Shown here in pieces: positions 8,761 through 17,736 of a stretch of DNA of 46,143 nucleotides. Location: contig DNAS01000190.1 of assembly GCA_003485185.1 (NCBI GenBank), positions 325 to 46,467 of the forward strand, given 5' to 3'. How positions within the stretch are numbered: the stretch's first letter is position 1; every line of letters begins with the position of its first letter. Source of the stretch: Phycisphaerales bacterium. Lineage in GTDB: Bacteria; Planctomycetota; Phycisphaerae; SM23-33. The position numbers and the translations under genes were made by a program. The notes beneath the pieces are model-generated. The model made no database searches, was not told the origin of the DNA, and saw only the letters and a list, made by a program, of their open reading frames with translations.

Positions 8761-10842
8761 TTATCCGCCCACGGCGCCCAGTTCTCTTCTGGCTTGGCGG
8801 CAACGCTCCAGCGTGGCGCGGAGTTGACTGCGGGTCAGGCCGTCTTTGCTTCTTACGCCAGCTTCCTTTCCATCATAACCGAGCGGAATATAATAGTTGT
8901 CTAACGCATCGGCGACGGATTCCACCTCTTGCCAAGCTGCCTCCGCTTCGCGCTTGGCACCACAACGGAACGCTTCGTGATACGCGAGCAACTCGCTCGT
9001 CAACCGCATCACGTCAAGGCCGTAGCGCAAGAGCCGGCGGTCTTCGCCCAACCGCGTGGTGTATACCGACGCTCGGACGAATTCAACCGCTTCGGGATTG
9101 AGCGCCCGGTTGGGCGGCACGGAAGGTTCGGCCGCAGTTCGTGCCCGTTCGCCGGCCTGAGCTTGCCGCAGCAGAATCATGGCCTCCTCCAATAGGCGCA
9201 CCGCGTCCCTGCCTTGCGCGATCGCGTCAGCGACAGAACTGAAGTGGGCGTCGATCGCCAGCGGCGCGGGCGGTCTCCGACCGTCCCACATCATCAACCG
9301 CGACAGCACACTGTCGACAGCCCACGATCGCCATTGGCTGATCATCTGCCACGCTTTCTCGATGCGCTCGTAAACCTGGCGCATGACCGGCGCGTGCGGA
9401 CCGTAGTAGCCGTGGAAGTATTCCCGCAGGAATTCCGCGACATCCGTGCGAGGATCCCATGCCAGTTGGGCGTACAAGCTTTGCGTCAGCGCCCGCATGG
9501 CCCAATTAACCAGCGGGACGTGCATGTAGGTGATCCCGCGCACGCCCAGGCCGACGTAGAACGGAATGTCGTGCGCGATGCGGGTGGTGAACAGCAGCGG
9601 CAGGTCTTCGAATTTCGAGACGTTGTAATACTCGCCGATCCTCAACGGCTGGACCGGCTGCGCGCGGAGCCGTCCTTCCAGAGCTTGACGATAGCGGGTA
9701 TTGGTCGGGCATTGCGCGTCGGCGAAGTCGTGCCGGTAACAACGGTTGATCGGGTAGAACGTACACAAGTCGCCAGCCTCGATGAGGTTCTGCGGCGTCG
9801 CGCCGGCGGGCGGCTGGAGCGTGTCGTTGCCTTCATAGCCGTTCGTGGTCAATGTGACCTCGTGATCCAACCGGCCGGCAGTACGCTCCTGCGCGAGCGC
9901 GTGTCGCAACTGGCTCAGGAAATGAAGAGCCCGATCCGTGCTATTGCCGAGGGCACGACACGCGGGACAGCAACACGTGCTGCCCCATGTATCGAACCCC
10001 CAAATCGCGAGTCGGTCGGCCTCGCGCAAGTCGCCCATCAACAACGCAACCAGTTCATCGGCGACAAAACGCACCAATTCGGGCCGGCAGACACAAAACT
10101 GCGTATTGAGCGCCTCGTCCTTGCGGTACCGGCCGCTGGCGGGAAGGCCGTACCAATCAGGGTGTTCTTCCCACAGTGTGCGGCCCGATGGCAGCGGGCG
10201 GTCGGGAGCGAGCATGGCTTCGAAAATGTGCCCCACGGCGCACAGTGTCATTCCGAGTTTGCGTGCCAACGCGGTGGTGTTCAGGCGGCAGCCGCACAAA
10301 TTCAACCGGTTTCGAGCCATCCACAGCAGGAGTTCGGCCGATTCCTTGGACACACCCTCGAAGTCGAAGCCCCGACCCAACGGCATTAGCGACCCGGAAA
10401 CGACGGTCTGGCGTGGCAGGACCAATTCCCGCCGACGAACCGGAACCGTCTCGCCCAGCAATCCGGGCGCGTACCATCGCCAGCCCTGCATACGCAGAAA
10501 CTCATAGGCGCCGTACAACAGACCGGCGCGGCTCTGACCGTAAATGCGCAGTCCGCGAACCGACGGTTCGAGACGGAACCCATCGGCGGCGCCCAACCCA
10601 GCCTCCAAGCCAAGCTCCACATGAAAGGCATCCGCCGGCGGCCGTTCGTCAATCAACACCTCGGCATCTTCGAGAGTCCGCAGCAGATGCTCTTTCAACT
10701 CCACCGCCGCAAACGCCAACGTGCAGCGCGCGCCTCGTTCCGGCTCGCGGCGAAAATCAATCTGCCGTTCTTCGCCAGCCCACAAGCCCGCGCGCAACTT
10801 GGCGTCGGCGAACGGAACTGTAATGGAAATCCGAGTTATCAT
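8761..10842 (-). CDS. DUF4838-type glycosidase-like protein
   Basis: The 693-aa protein resembles the DUF4838 family, found in polysaccharide loci and distantly related to alpha-glucuronidases and hexosaminidases. Characteristic stretches are the N-terminal AVELKEHLLRTLEDAEVLI, GRAGLLYGAYEFLRMQGWRWYAPG-like sequence at about 115-140, and the middle RLAIWGFDTWGSTCCCPACR. The second half has the helix-rich NWAMRALTQSLYAQLAWDP and YFHGYYGPHAPVMRQVYER of this group. There is no signal peptide, so it is probably cytoplasmic and acts on imported product. Its ATG follows the stop of the upstream gene with no base in between (TAGATG), suggesting translational coupling. No biochemically defined activity can be assigned; a hexosaminidase or glucuronidase role is inference. 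Confidence 0.75.
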   Translation of the reverse strand: MITRISITVPFADAKLRAGLWAGEERQIDFRREPERGARCTLAFAAVELKEHLLRTLEDAEVLIDERPPADAFHVELGLEAGLGAADGFRLEPSVRGLRIYGQSRAGLLYGAYEFLRMQGWRWYAPGLLGETVPVRRRELVLPRQTVVSGSLMPLGRGFDFEGVSKESAELLLWMARNRLNLCGCRLNTTALARKLGMTLCAVGHIFEAMLAPDRPLPSGRTLWEEHPDWYGLPASGRYRKDEALNTQFCVCRPELVRFVADELVALLMGDLREADRLAIWGFDTWGSTCCCPACRALGNSTDRALHFLSQLRHALAQERTAGRLDHEVTLTTNGYEGNDTLQPPAGATPQNLIEAGDLCTFYPINRCYRHDFADAQCPTNTRYRQALEGRLRAQPVQPLRIGEYYNVSKFEDLPLLFTTRIAHDIPFYVGLGVRGITYMHVPLVNWAMRALTQSLYAQLAWDPRTDVAEFLREYFHGYYGPHAPVMRQVYERIEKAWQMISQWRSWAVDSVLSRLMMWDGRRPPAPLAIDAHFSSVADAIAQGRDAVRLLEEAMILLRQAQAGERARTAAEPSVPPNRALNPEAVEFVRASVYTTRLGEDRRLLRYGLDVMRLTSELLAYHEAFRCGAKREAEAAWQEVESVADALDNYYIPLGYDGKEAGVRSKDGLTRSQLRATLERCRQARRELGAVGG

Positions 10843-12213
10843 CTATTGAAGCAAATTCGCCAACCACTGGCCGTCCTGCCAAAACGGTTGCTTCGGCTTG
10901 CCCAGCGTCGCCCACATCAACACGCGGACGCGACCCTCGCCAAATTTCTTTTCCATCACCAGTGGCACCGCGCTCACTTGCCGGGCGTCCTGGGCGGCGG
11001 CCCCGGCAAGAACATACTCGTACTGGGACTGTTTGGAAACCGGCATGAACGTATCCGGTCCATCCTTGCCCACGACCGGCAGGCATTCCGCCAGTGGGCT
11101 GCTGAAGTAGCCGCCGCGGCCCAGCGTGCGCGCGCCGCCGAGAATCATGAGCTTGCCGCCCGCCCGCACGTATTCTCGCAATCGCAGGCAGGTTTCCCAG
11201 CCGAGTTCTCGCACGTCCCAGTCATAGAGCACGACCCATTCGGTTTGGCCGAGCGCGTCCGGCTTCAGCCGCTTCTGGACGGTCTCCCAAGTCTTCGCGT
11301 TGAAGGGCACGACCTTGAAGATCGTTTCCGCCTTCCAGCCGTTCGCCGGCAGCCCGTCCAAACCGCCCGCAAGTACCACCGCTTCGCCGGCGAGGATCGT
11401 CGCCGTTTTCGCCGGCGCTTTGACCGGCGCTTGGGCCGGCACTTCCTGCATCTCAATGACGCCGGACACCTTCACGTCGGTGAACCGGAGAATAGCTTCG
11501 TTGGCAATCGCCAAGGGGATGTTGAGCACGGCGGTCGGTTCGCCATGCGTGCCCGTAAAACCGATCACGCGAAAATCGCGCACCAGCGCCGCCACGGCCG
11601 CGCGGTGTTCCGCCGCCAGTCGGTACACCTCTTTGCCGTCGAACCAGATCACCAACCCGTCCGCGCCACCGACTTGGAGTTCGACGCGCACGGGGGTTCG
11701 CGCCGCGATGGGTGGCATGTGCATTCCGTTATCCACGAATCGCTTCTTGCTCGGAGCATCCTCGAACATGCCAAAGTCGCCTCCGCCGTCGGGATAGATA
11801 TTCAGCGACAGCCGGCTGGACGTGCCAATCAGCCAGAGATTCAGCCGGTCTTGGTGGATGGGTCGCGCAAACCAAGCCAGAAACGAGACCTTCATCGGCG
11901 TCTGGCGCGCGTCCACGAGCACGCCCCACCCCGGCCGCGCCGGATTGCGAAACTCCGTGCCGACGTTGCCGGATTTTCGGCAACCAGCCCAGAACTTGTC
12001 GCCCATCTTCTCGATGGTGTACGGGTTGTACCAGCCCAGGCTCGCCACCGCTTCCCAGACCGTCCCGCGATTCATGTCGCCATCGTTGAAATCGTCGTTG
12101 ACGACAGCTACTTCCGCCGCGCGCAAGCTCCCGCAGAACAACAACAGCAGCCAGACCACTTTCATTTTTGCAACTAGACTGATGGGAAGTTGTTTTTGGG
12201 GTTCATGGATCAT
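10843..12213 (-). CDS. Secreted protein with lectin-like and GATase-like domains
   Basis: From the ATG at 12213 the product is 456 aa. An internal ATG at 12165 (MKVVWLLLLFCGSLRAA) would give a cleaner signal peptide, but the upstream start has an AGGA site 7 nt away and the internal one has none. Residues about 35-250 look like a beta-sandwich domain (NDDFNDGDMNRGTVWE, then WFDGKEVYRLAAE), similar to ConA-like/LamG folds. Residues about 275-456 resemble a class I glutamine-amidotransferase-like fold, with WVVLYDWDVRELG and LREYVRAGGKLMILGGAR, but there is no GxCxG nucleophile elbow. The same C-terminal domain recurs in the 615-aa neighbour at 17733-19580. It is probably exported and may bind carbohydrate or assemble partners; no enzyme activity is visible. 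Confidence 0.65.
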   Translation of the reverse strand: MIHEPQKQLPISLVAKMKVVWLLLLFCGSLRAAEVAVVNDDFNDGDMNRGTVWEAVASLGWYNPYTIEKMGDKFWAGCRKSGNVGTEFRNPARPGWGVLVDARQTPMKVSFLAWFARPIHQDRLNLWLIGTSSRLSLNIYPDGGGDFGMFEDAPSKKRFVDNGMHMPPIAARTPVRVELQVGGADGLVIWFDGKEVYRLAAEHRAAVAALVRDFRVIGFTGTHGEPTAVLNIPLAIANEAILRFTDVKVSGVIEMQEVPAQAPVKAPAKTATILAGEAVVLAGGLDGLPANGWKAETIFKVVPFNAKTWETVQKRLKPDALGQTEWVVLYDWDVRELGWETCLRLREYVRAGGKLMILGGARTLGRGGYFSSPLAECLPVVGKDGPDTFMPVSKQSQYEYVLAGAAAQDARQVSAVPLVMEKKFGEGRVRVLMWATLGKPKQPFWQDGQWLANLLQ

Positions 12214-12221
12214 AGGGAGTC

Positions 12222-13316
12222 CTACCGGGGGTTATCCGCTCTGGTGCCAGACTTGGCCATCAGTTCTTTCCCACAGGCAACCTCATAGACAGCGAGAATG
12301 TTTTCGAGCGGGGTGTCATTGGTAATGGTGTTGCACGGCGCAAAAATATAGCCGCCGCCTTTTCCGATCACGTTTATGCGGTGTTCAGCTTCGCGTCGGC
12401 AATCTTCCACAGAGCCAAAGGTCATCGTATGTTGCAGGGAAAGCATGCCGCAAAAGGTGATGCGGTCTCCGAAATCCCGTTTGAGCGATTCCGGTTCCAT
12501 GCCCTCGGCCTCGGGTTGGCAGGCGTCCTGAATGTCCAGCCCTACGTCATCGATCAGGATAGGCAGCAGTTGGCGGATCGAACCGCACGAATGCATCATG
12601 CAAACTGCGTGGTATTTGTGAGCCAGGTCTACAAAACGTCGCAACCGCGGAACAAAGAACTTCTTAAAGAAGGCGGGCGGGAAAAGCGGTCCCCGCTGGT
12701 GGCCGCAATCCTCACCGATCCACAACATCTCAATCTGTCCTTTCCCAGCTTCCAGACCGCGCCGGCAAAATTCCAAAGCATATTCCAGGTGCTTGTCAAT
12801 CATGGCGACGGTTACTTCGTCTTCCGTCATGATTTCGCACAGAATATTCTCCAAGCCGCGGCCACGAGCGCCTAATCCGTTCACGATGTCAACCAACCCC
12901 GGTGTGCCAAAAACCCTGACAAAGGGAAGCTGGGCTTTTAACATTTCCGGAAACCCGGAAAAATCATAGTCATCCGGATCGCATTCCGGGTGAAACCGTT
13001 TGACATCGTCCAAGGACTGAATCCAAGCCAAGGGCAATGACTGGGTATCCTGGTAATAACCGCTGGGCAACGACGGCTGCGTGGAAGCATCCGCCGATGA
13101 TGTGGTCGTCCAAGCGTTACGGCGAGGCGGCCATATCTGGTGGAGATCAACCTCCAACACCTGCTCGATATCGCTGGTTCCGAAATGTCGTTGGAAATGA
13201 TCGGTCAGACGAATGTCAACTTCGGGAACAACCGACAGCATAATGGGCGGACGGTCCGGTTGTTTGTGCGCCACTGTTTTTTTGAAACGCTCCTGTGGGG
13301 TCATGTGCTTTCCCAT
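12222..13316 (-). CDS. URO-D superfamily, MtaA-like zinc methyltransferase
   Basis: The 364-aa protein belongs to the uroporphyrinogen decarboxylase superfamily: start MTPQERFKKTVAHKQPDRPP, middle WIGEDCGHQRGPLFPPAFF and YHAVCMMHSCGSI. It differs from true HemE and has the zinc-ligand pattern of corrinoid/CoM methyltransferases such as MtaA: His242-x-Cys244 in MHSCG and Cys328 in FAPCNT. This supports methyl transfer rather than heme synthesis, though no corrinoid-binding protein or partner methyltransferase is present in the window. It is 8 bp upstream of the secreted 456-aa gene and 52 bp downstream of the 1455-aa gene, firmly inside the sugar locus. The ATG at 13316 is used; ATG 13304 is an alternative with a GGGAAAG site. 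The methyl donor and acceptor are unknown. Confidence 0.8.
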   Translation of the reverse strand: MGKHMTPQERFKKTVAHKQPDRPPIMLSVVPEVDIRLTDHFQRHFGTSDIEQVLEVDLHQIWPPRRNAWTTTSSADASTQPSLPSGYYQDTQSLPLAWIQSLDDVKRFHPECDPDDYDFSGFPEMLKAQLPFVRVFGTPGLVDIVNGLGARGRGLENILCEIMTEDEVTVAMIDKHLEYALEFCRRGLEAGKGQIEMLWIGEDCGHQRGPLFPPAFFKKFFVPRLRRFVDLAHKYHAVCMMHSCGSIRQLLPILIDDVGLDIQDACQPEAEGMEPESLKRDFGDRITFCGMLSLQHTMTFGSVEDCRREAEHRINVIGKGGGYIFAPCNTITNDTPLENILAVYEVACGKELMAKSGTRADNPR

Positions 13317-13368
13317 TCAATCCCCACCGGATTCTCTTCTTGATTGAAGGGCACGCGCCACTTGTTCA

Positions 13369-16300
13369 TCAGTGACTCCCTGCAATGTTCACGGTGGTGG
13401 AACCGACTGGTACGGCGAACCGGACGAACTGCTCGTCGCCGAAGCGGACCGGCGTGGAGACGACGGCCTTGTCGGCGGCCTGGACTTGCGCCGTCCCCCA
13501 TGCCTTGGGCCACCACGCGACGACCTCGGCGGTCTTATCGGCCTTGACGCTGAGGGAAACGCGCCGCGCCTGCTCGTCTACGGAGCCGGTGATGTGTCCG
13601 CCGAGTGTCGAAGGCAGGATGAACTGGGTGGCAATACCGGCTGCCGAGACGAACCCACCCGGCGTCTGCGTCACGACGGTCGCGCAAAGCCGTTTGGGCG
13701 CAAGTTGCGGGACGACGTACTCAAAGCGCGACTTGCCGGGAATGGACGACGCGCACGCGCGCGAACCGAACAGCTCGTTCCAGTTCGCCGGTGGCGGATT
13801 GCCCTTGGGGTACTTCGCGTAGTCGCGCCGCACGTACTGCCAGACGAACGTGCGCTTCGCCGGGTCCAGGCCCATCGTCTCCAGATCCACGCTGACGGTG
13901 TAATCCTCGACCCTGGTCTTGTGACTGGTCAGATTGACCATGTACGCCGCGCTGGCGGCAAGAATGCTGGACGGGTATATGCCGGCTACGCGCAGCGTAT
14001 ACGCTTCCACCGGCGAAACGCGGTCCAGCCACCAAGCCGGTTGCAGGCCGACGTCGGCCCATTGGCTGCCGCGGATTTCAAAGGACGCATGATCAACGGC
14101 GATGTGATACTTGGTCAGAGCCGTGTGATCATACCCGCCGCCAACCGCGGGAAAGCTCTTATCCACCGGTTGCACGTTGCAGGGGCCGACCATCAGGCCT
14201 GCACCCAAGACCCGGTCCAGGTAGGGGGTTTCGTTGAAATCGCCGGCCGTGCGATTCGCCTCGCCACAGCTCCAACGCAAGGGGACGGTCACGCTGCCCG
14301 GCAGTTCATACAGCTTGCACATCATGGCACGATCGGCCGGGACGTACCAATCCGGCCAATTCTGCGGCGAACCGATGCTGGCCTCGTAGTAGCCGACATC
14401 CACATAAGGCTGACCGGTGAAGGCATTCAGCCAGATCATCCGGTTGCGTTTGTGCAATTCTGCCTGGAGGCGTTTGATGAAGCCCAACTGCTCTCCGAGG
14501 GTTGCGATATGGCCGGTGCGCCAGTCCGGCGTGATCATGCCGACGCCGAAATCGAGATAGCACAGATCCAACCCGTAGTAGTCTCCGGAACGCAACAGCC
14601 CTTCGGTCACATAATCCCAGTAGGCGCGGCTGTAATTCGCATTGACATAGGATTGGCCGTACCATGCCTTCGCGGGCTTCCCATCCCTGCCGATCCTTAC
14701 AAACTCCGGATGCTCCTTGATCGTTTTGCCTTCTTTGTAAATATCGATGATGAAATCGTAGGTGTTCGCCAACAGATTCGGATTGAGTTTCCGCAATGTA
14801 TCGTAGGTCTTCTTGACCTCAATCGCCTTGGTCCGATACGTGATCACACCGGGCCGATTATCATGCGGCTGTTGGATTTCCTCGTCGTCACCCACCGGGA
14901 AGTCGGGCCACCGGCGATCCAGCGTCGCCCACGCCGACAGAACCAGTTCATCCGGTCGCCAGAGAGCCTGAATCTCCTTGCCGGCGGTTTTCTCACGCGA
15001 TTTGACGGCGGCTGGACCGTCGCCCATCATGGTGTTGGGGATTATTCCGGCGTAGCCAGCGATCTTGGCGACCCGGGGCGACGCCGGCGTCCGTTCGGCG
15101 GCGTATTCCGGCAAGCTCATGTATTCGCGGTGGAACTTCACGTGATCCCCGCGGAACATGTGATAACGTAACTCCGCCGAGTACGACTTGTCCTTGTACG
15201 CCGGGTCGCCGATGAACAACTGGCAGAATCCCATGTCCCAACCGAACGGCGTCCAGTAGCTCGTCGCCAACGCCTGCGGGAACACCCATGCGTCATTTTC
15301 CTTGTAAAGATACTCGCCGATACCGGTGCCCTTCGTCAGATTCACCAGCGCGAACTGTGCGCGGCCCTCCCCAGAGATGAACCAGGCGCGCTGGATCGAG
15401 CGGTCGGTAATCTTGCTGGCCGGCCAGTACGCATGTGTGTCGCCTTGCGTGCCGATGACGAAGATGCGGTTGTAGAACGACGGCTGGCGGTAGGTTTCAT
15501 CAAACAGCGTGCGCGAGGTGACCTTCAGAAGGGTCTTCTCGGGGACTGAGCCGGTGATCTCCAGGCGCCGGCACAACAGGCGGGTTTCGCCCTGTACCTT
15601 CTCCAGGAAATACTTCTTTCGCAGCACAACGCCCGGCAGGTTCGGATTGACGCACTCCATGACCAGGCTAGTACCGTCGGCGGACACGCTGCGGACTTGG
15701 TCCAGGCGCTCGTCCGTCGACAGGTCGGACGTCTGGGTCTGCGCTTGGTAGAGGAAGTAACTGTTGACCGCGATCAGGTCGCCAGTCATGCGATCCCAGA
15801 TGGCGATGATGCGGCCGTGCTTGGGCTCCACGGCACCGGCAATCTGGTCGGAGGCAACGTACCAGACGCCGTTGAGACGGCCGATCCCGCGGAAATCGGT
15901 CGGCGGCAGCGACACGTTGGCGCTGCCGGCATTAGCCAGCAGGTAGCTAAGCTTCTCGAGAATCGCGCGGTCGATCTGCGCCCGCAGTTGCATGGCGTTC
16001 CAGTCGCTGATGGGAGACAGTTCCTTGGGCGCCGTTCGGACCACCACGTCGGTTTGGGCCAAGGATTTTCGGACAGCGCGCTCCAGCTCGGGAATGCCGG
16101 TCCGGTCTTTGACCTCCGCTGGCACCTCGGCACCGAACGCCAGTTGCGCTCGGGCCTCGCACGCGAAATTGGCCAAGGCCGCCCGGGCCTTGACCAGGTA
16201 TTCCTGGTTCAGTTGGTTCTCTTCCTGAACGGCTTTCAGCTCGGGCATCGGCCCCCCCATGATCAGCCGGGCAAACTGCTCCGGACGCTGAAAGCCGGTG

Positions 16301-17736
16301 CTGGCGTAGTTCAGTCCGGACAGCGCCAGCGTTCCCCCGGCACGCCGGTCTCTGCCCACGCGGAAGCCCCACACGTCCCCGACCGCTGGCGTTGCCTTCA
16401 GGTCGCGGCAGGGCATCGCCATCTCGACGAACCACGAATCGGGCGTCCTGCTCACCGCGATCGCATGCGTGCCGTTCCATTTCTGGTCGGCGCGGCCGCT
16501 CTCATGGAGAATGTCACTGTGGGCCCCCAGAATGTTGATTCCGATCTGGATATTGGGAAACTCTTGGTGCTTCGGACCCAGGAGGACCTCGATGTGATCG
16601 TCCGCAAAGACGTCCCGGTTGTCTCCGCCGGCCGGATCGGGCTTGGCATCGACCTTGAGCCGGGACAGATCCGCTTCCCACATCCGCGCCAGCAGGTAGA
16701 TGTTCTTGTCGTCGCGGCACAGCTTGACCTCGGTCTGCGGCGAGGCGTACTCGTCGGTCTTGGTGTACGTCAGGAAGCCGGAGATCGCTGGGAGCTTCTT
16801 CCACACCGCGTCGTCCGGTCTGCCATCCACGGTCGGCGGGGTGTCGGTCTGATAGCAGTAGTACTGCCGGACGTCCGGCTCCTTGATGACGCCGAACCCC
16901 CCTGCCTCAAGCGTCGCGGCGTCCTCGACCGACGAGAGCGGCGCCTGCGGAACCGGGATGGCCTTGAGCTCCTCGTACAGCACCGCGTCGCTGATGCGCA
17001 CATCGTCAATCAGCGCTCCGGCCGGTGCCCCGCCCTTATGACTGTTTCCCAGCACGATGGGCTCGGTGATCGTCGGCAGGTCCATCGGCGGCTCAAACGT
17101 TCGATCCGCAGCCAACTTCCCGTCGATGAAAATCCGCACCTGCGTCGGCATCCACGTAACGACTAGGTGGCGCCAGACGTCCTTCTTCCACACGACGCCC
17201 AGGCCCGCCTCGGTCGGGTTCAAGCGGACGCTGGCGTTGTAGTTCCTGAACCGGCCATCCTTGCCGCGCACGGCAATCTGAAACGAAATGTGGGGCAGGT
17301 AGTGCATCGCGCCGTAGTTGCAGTATTGAAGACAGATCTCTCCGTCCTGTCCGCCCTTGCCCAGCGGGACGGAGAGGAACTTCCGGTGGATGTCGGTCCG
17401 GTTCGTGTCTGCGGCCTCCGCCGTGTAGGAGGTCTTGACCCACATCTCGATCGTTCCGCGCCGGCTGTCGAAGTTTACCGGCGCGTAGCGCACCATCGCC
17501 TTGGCGTTGGGCTCGCTGTAGCCGGCGTCCAACGCACGGCCCGGCGCCACGCCTTGAAACGACCGCCCCGCCGCCAGCGCCGATAACTGCATCTGAACCG
17601 CATCGGCTTTGGGTTCCCCATACAGGCTGTGGTCGGCGTCCAGTGAGGCGTCGAAGTGGTTCAAGAACAGCACGCGCCCCGGCGCCCAGCTTGTCAGACA
17701 CAACGCCAGCACCATGGTGACGAGAGGCCTGTTCAT
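13369..17736 (-). CDS. Giant secreted multidomain carbohydrate-active protein (LamG, CBM9-like, barrel)
   Basis: The ATG at 17736 overlaps the upstream stop as ATGA and has AGGAGA about 7 nt before it, giving 1455 aa. Upstream codons in frame belong to the neighbour's DNA and are excluded. MNRPLVTMVLALCLTSWAPG is a signal peptide. Residues about 22-260 are LamG/ConA-like (GTIEMWVKTSYT, VTWMPTQVRIFIDGKLA). Residues about 300-485 resemble CBM9 (DTPPTVDGRPDDAVWKKLP, DDHIEVLLGP, WGFRVGRDRR). A beta-rich region follows (about 590-890), then a TIM-barrel-like part (about 920-1270) with YYGLDLCYLDFGVG and MIWLNAFTGQPYVDVGYYE, then a C-terminal beta domain. It is probably a surface or periplasmic glycosidase, but I cannot match the barrel to a numbered GH family with confidence. 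Confidence 0.75.
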   Translation of the reverse strand: MNRPLVTMVLALCLTSWAPGRVLFLNHFDASLDADHSLYGEPKADAVQMQLSALAAGRSFQGVAPGRALDAGYSEPNAKAMVRYAPVNFDSRRGTIEMWVKTSYTAEAADTNRTDIHRKFLSVPLGKGGQDGEICLQYCNYGAMHYLPHISFQIAVRGKDGRFRNYNASVRLNPTEAGLGVVWKKDVWRHLVVTWMPTQVRIFIDGKLAADRTFEPPMDLPTITEPIVLGNSHKGGAPAGALIDDVRISDAVLYEELKAIPVPQAPLSSVEDAATLEAGGFGVIKEPDVRQYYCYQTDTPPTVDGRPDDAVWKKLPAISGFLTYTKTDEYASPQTEVKLCRDDKNIYLLARMWEADLSRLKVDAKPDPAGGDNRDVFADDHIEVLLGPKHQEFPNIQIGINILGAHSDILHESGRADQKWNGTHAIAVSRTPDSWFVEMAMPCRDLKATPAVGDVWGFRVGRDRRAGGTLALSGLNYASTGFQRPEQFARLIMGGPMPELKAVQEENQLNQEYLVKARAALANFACEARAQLAFGAEVPAEVKDRTGIPELERAVRKSLAQTDVVVRTAPKELSPISDWNAMQLRAQIDRAILEKLSYLLANAGSANVSLPPTDFRGIGRLNGVWYVASDQIAGAVEPKHGRIIAIWDRMTGDLIAVNSYFLYQAQTQTSDLSTDERLDQVRSVSADGTSLVMECVNPNLPGVVLRKKYFLEKVQGETRLLCRRLEITGSVPEKTLLKVTSRTLFDETYRQPSFYNRIFVIGTQGDTHAYWPASKITDRSIQRAWFISGEGRAQFALVNLTKGTGIGEYLYKENDAWVFPQALATSYWTPFGWDMGFCQLFIGDPAYKDKSYSAELRYHMFRGDHVKFHREYMSLPEYAAERTPASPRVAKIAGYAGIIPNTMMGDGPAAVKSREKTAGKEIQALWRPDELVLSAWATLDRRWPDFPVGDDEEIQQPHDNRPGVITYRTKAIEVKKTYDTLRKLNPNLLANTYDFIIDIYKEGKTIKEHPEFVRIGRDGKPAKAWYGQSYVNANYSRAYWDYVTEGLLRSGDYYGLDLCYLDFGVGMITPDWRTGHIATLGEQLGFIKRLQAELHKRNRMIWLNAFTGQPYVDVGYYEASIGSPQNWPDWYVPADRAMMCKLYELPGSVTVPLRWSCGEANRTAGDFNETPYLDRVLGAGLMVGPCNVQPVDKSFPAVGGGYDHTALTKYHIAVDHASFEIRGSQWADVGLQPAWWLDRVSPVEAYTLRVAGIYPSSILAASAAYMVNLTSHKTRVEDYTVSVDLETMGLDPAKRTFVWQYVRRDYAKYPKGNPPPANWNELFGSRACASSIPGKSRFEYVVPQLAPKRLCATVVTQTPGGFVSAAGIATQFILPSTLGGHITGSVDEQARRVSLSVKADKTAEVVAWWPKAWGTAQVQAADKAVVSTPVRFGDEQFVRFAVPVGSTTVNIAGSH

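Noticed and set aside
12222..13316. HemE (uroporphyrinogen decarboxylase) of heme synthesis
   Set aside because: The protein has MtaA-type zinc ligands and lies in a sugar locus; sequence around the HemE active site is not matched.
13372..15171. Long plus-strand open frame (599 codons)
   Set aside because: It is antisense to the 1455-aa secreted protein, with Arg/Gly/Val-rich low-information sequence and no domain.
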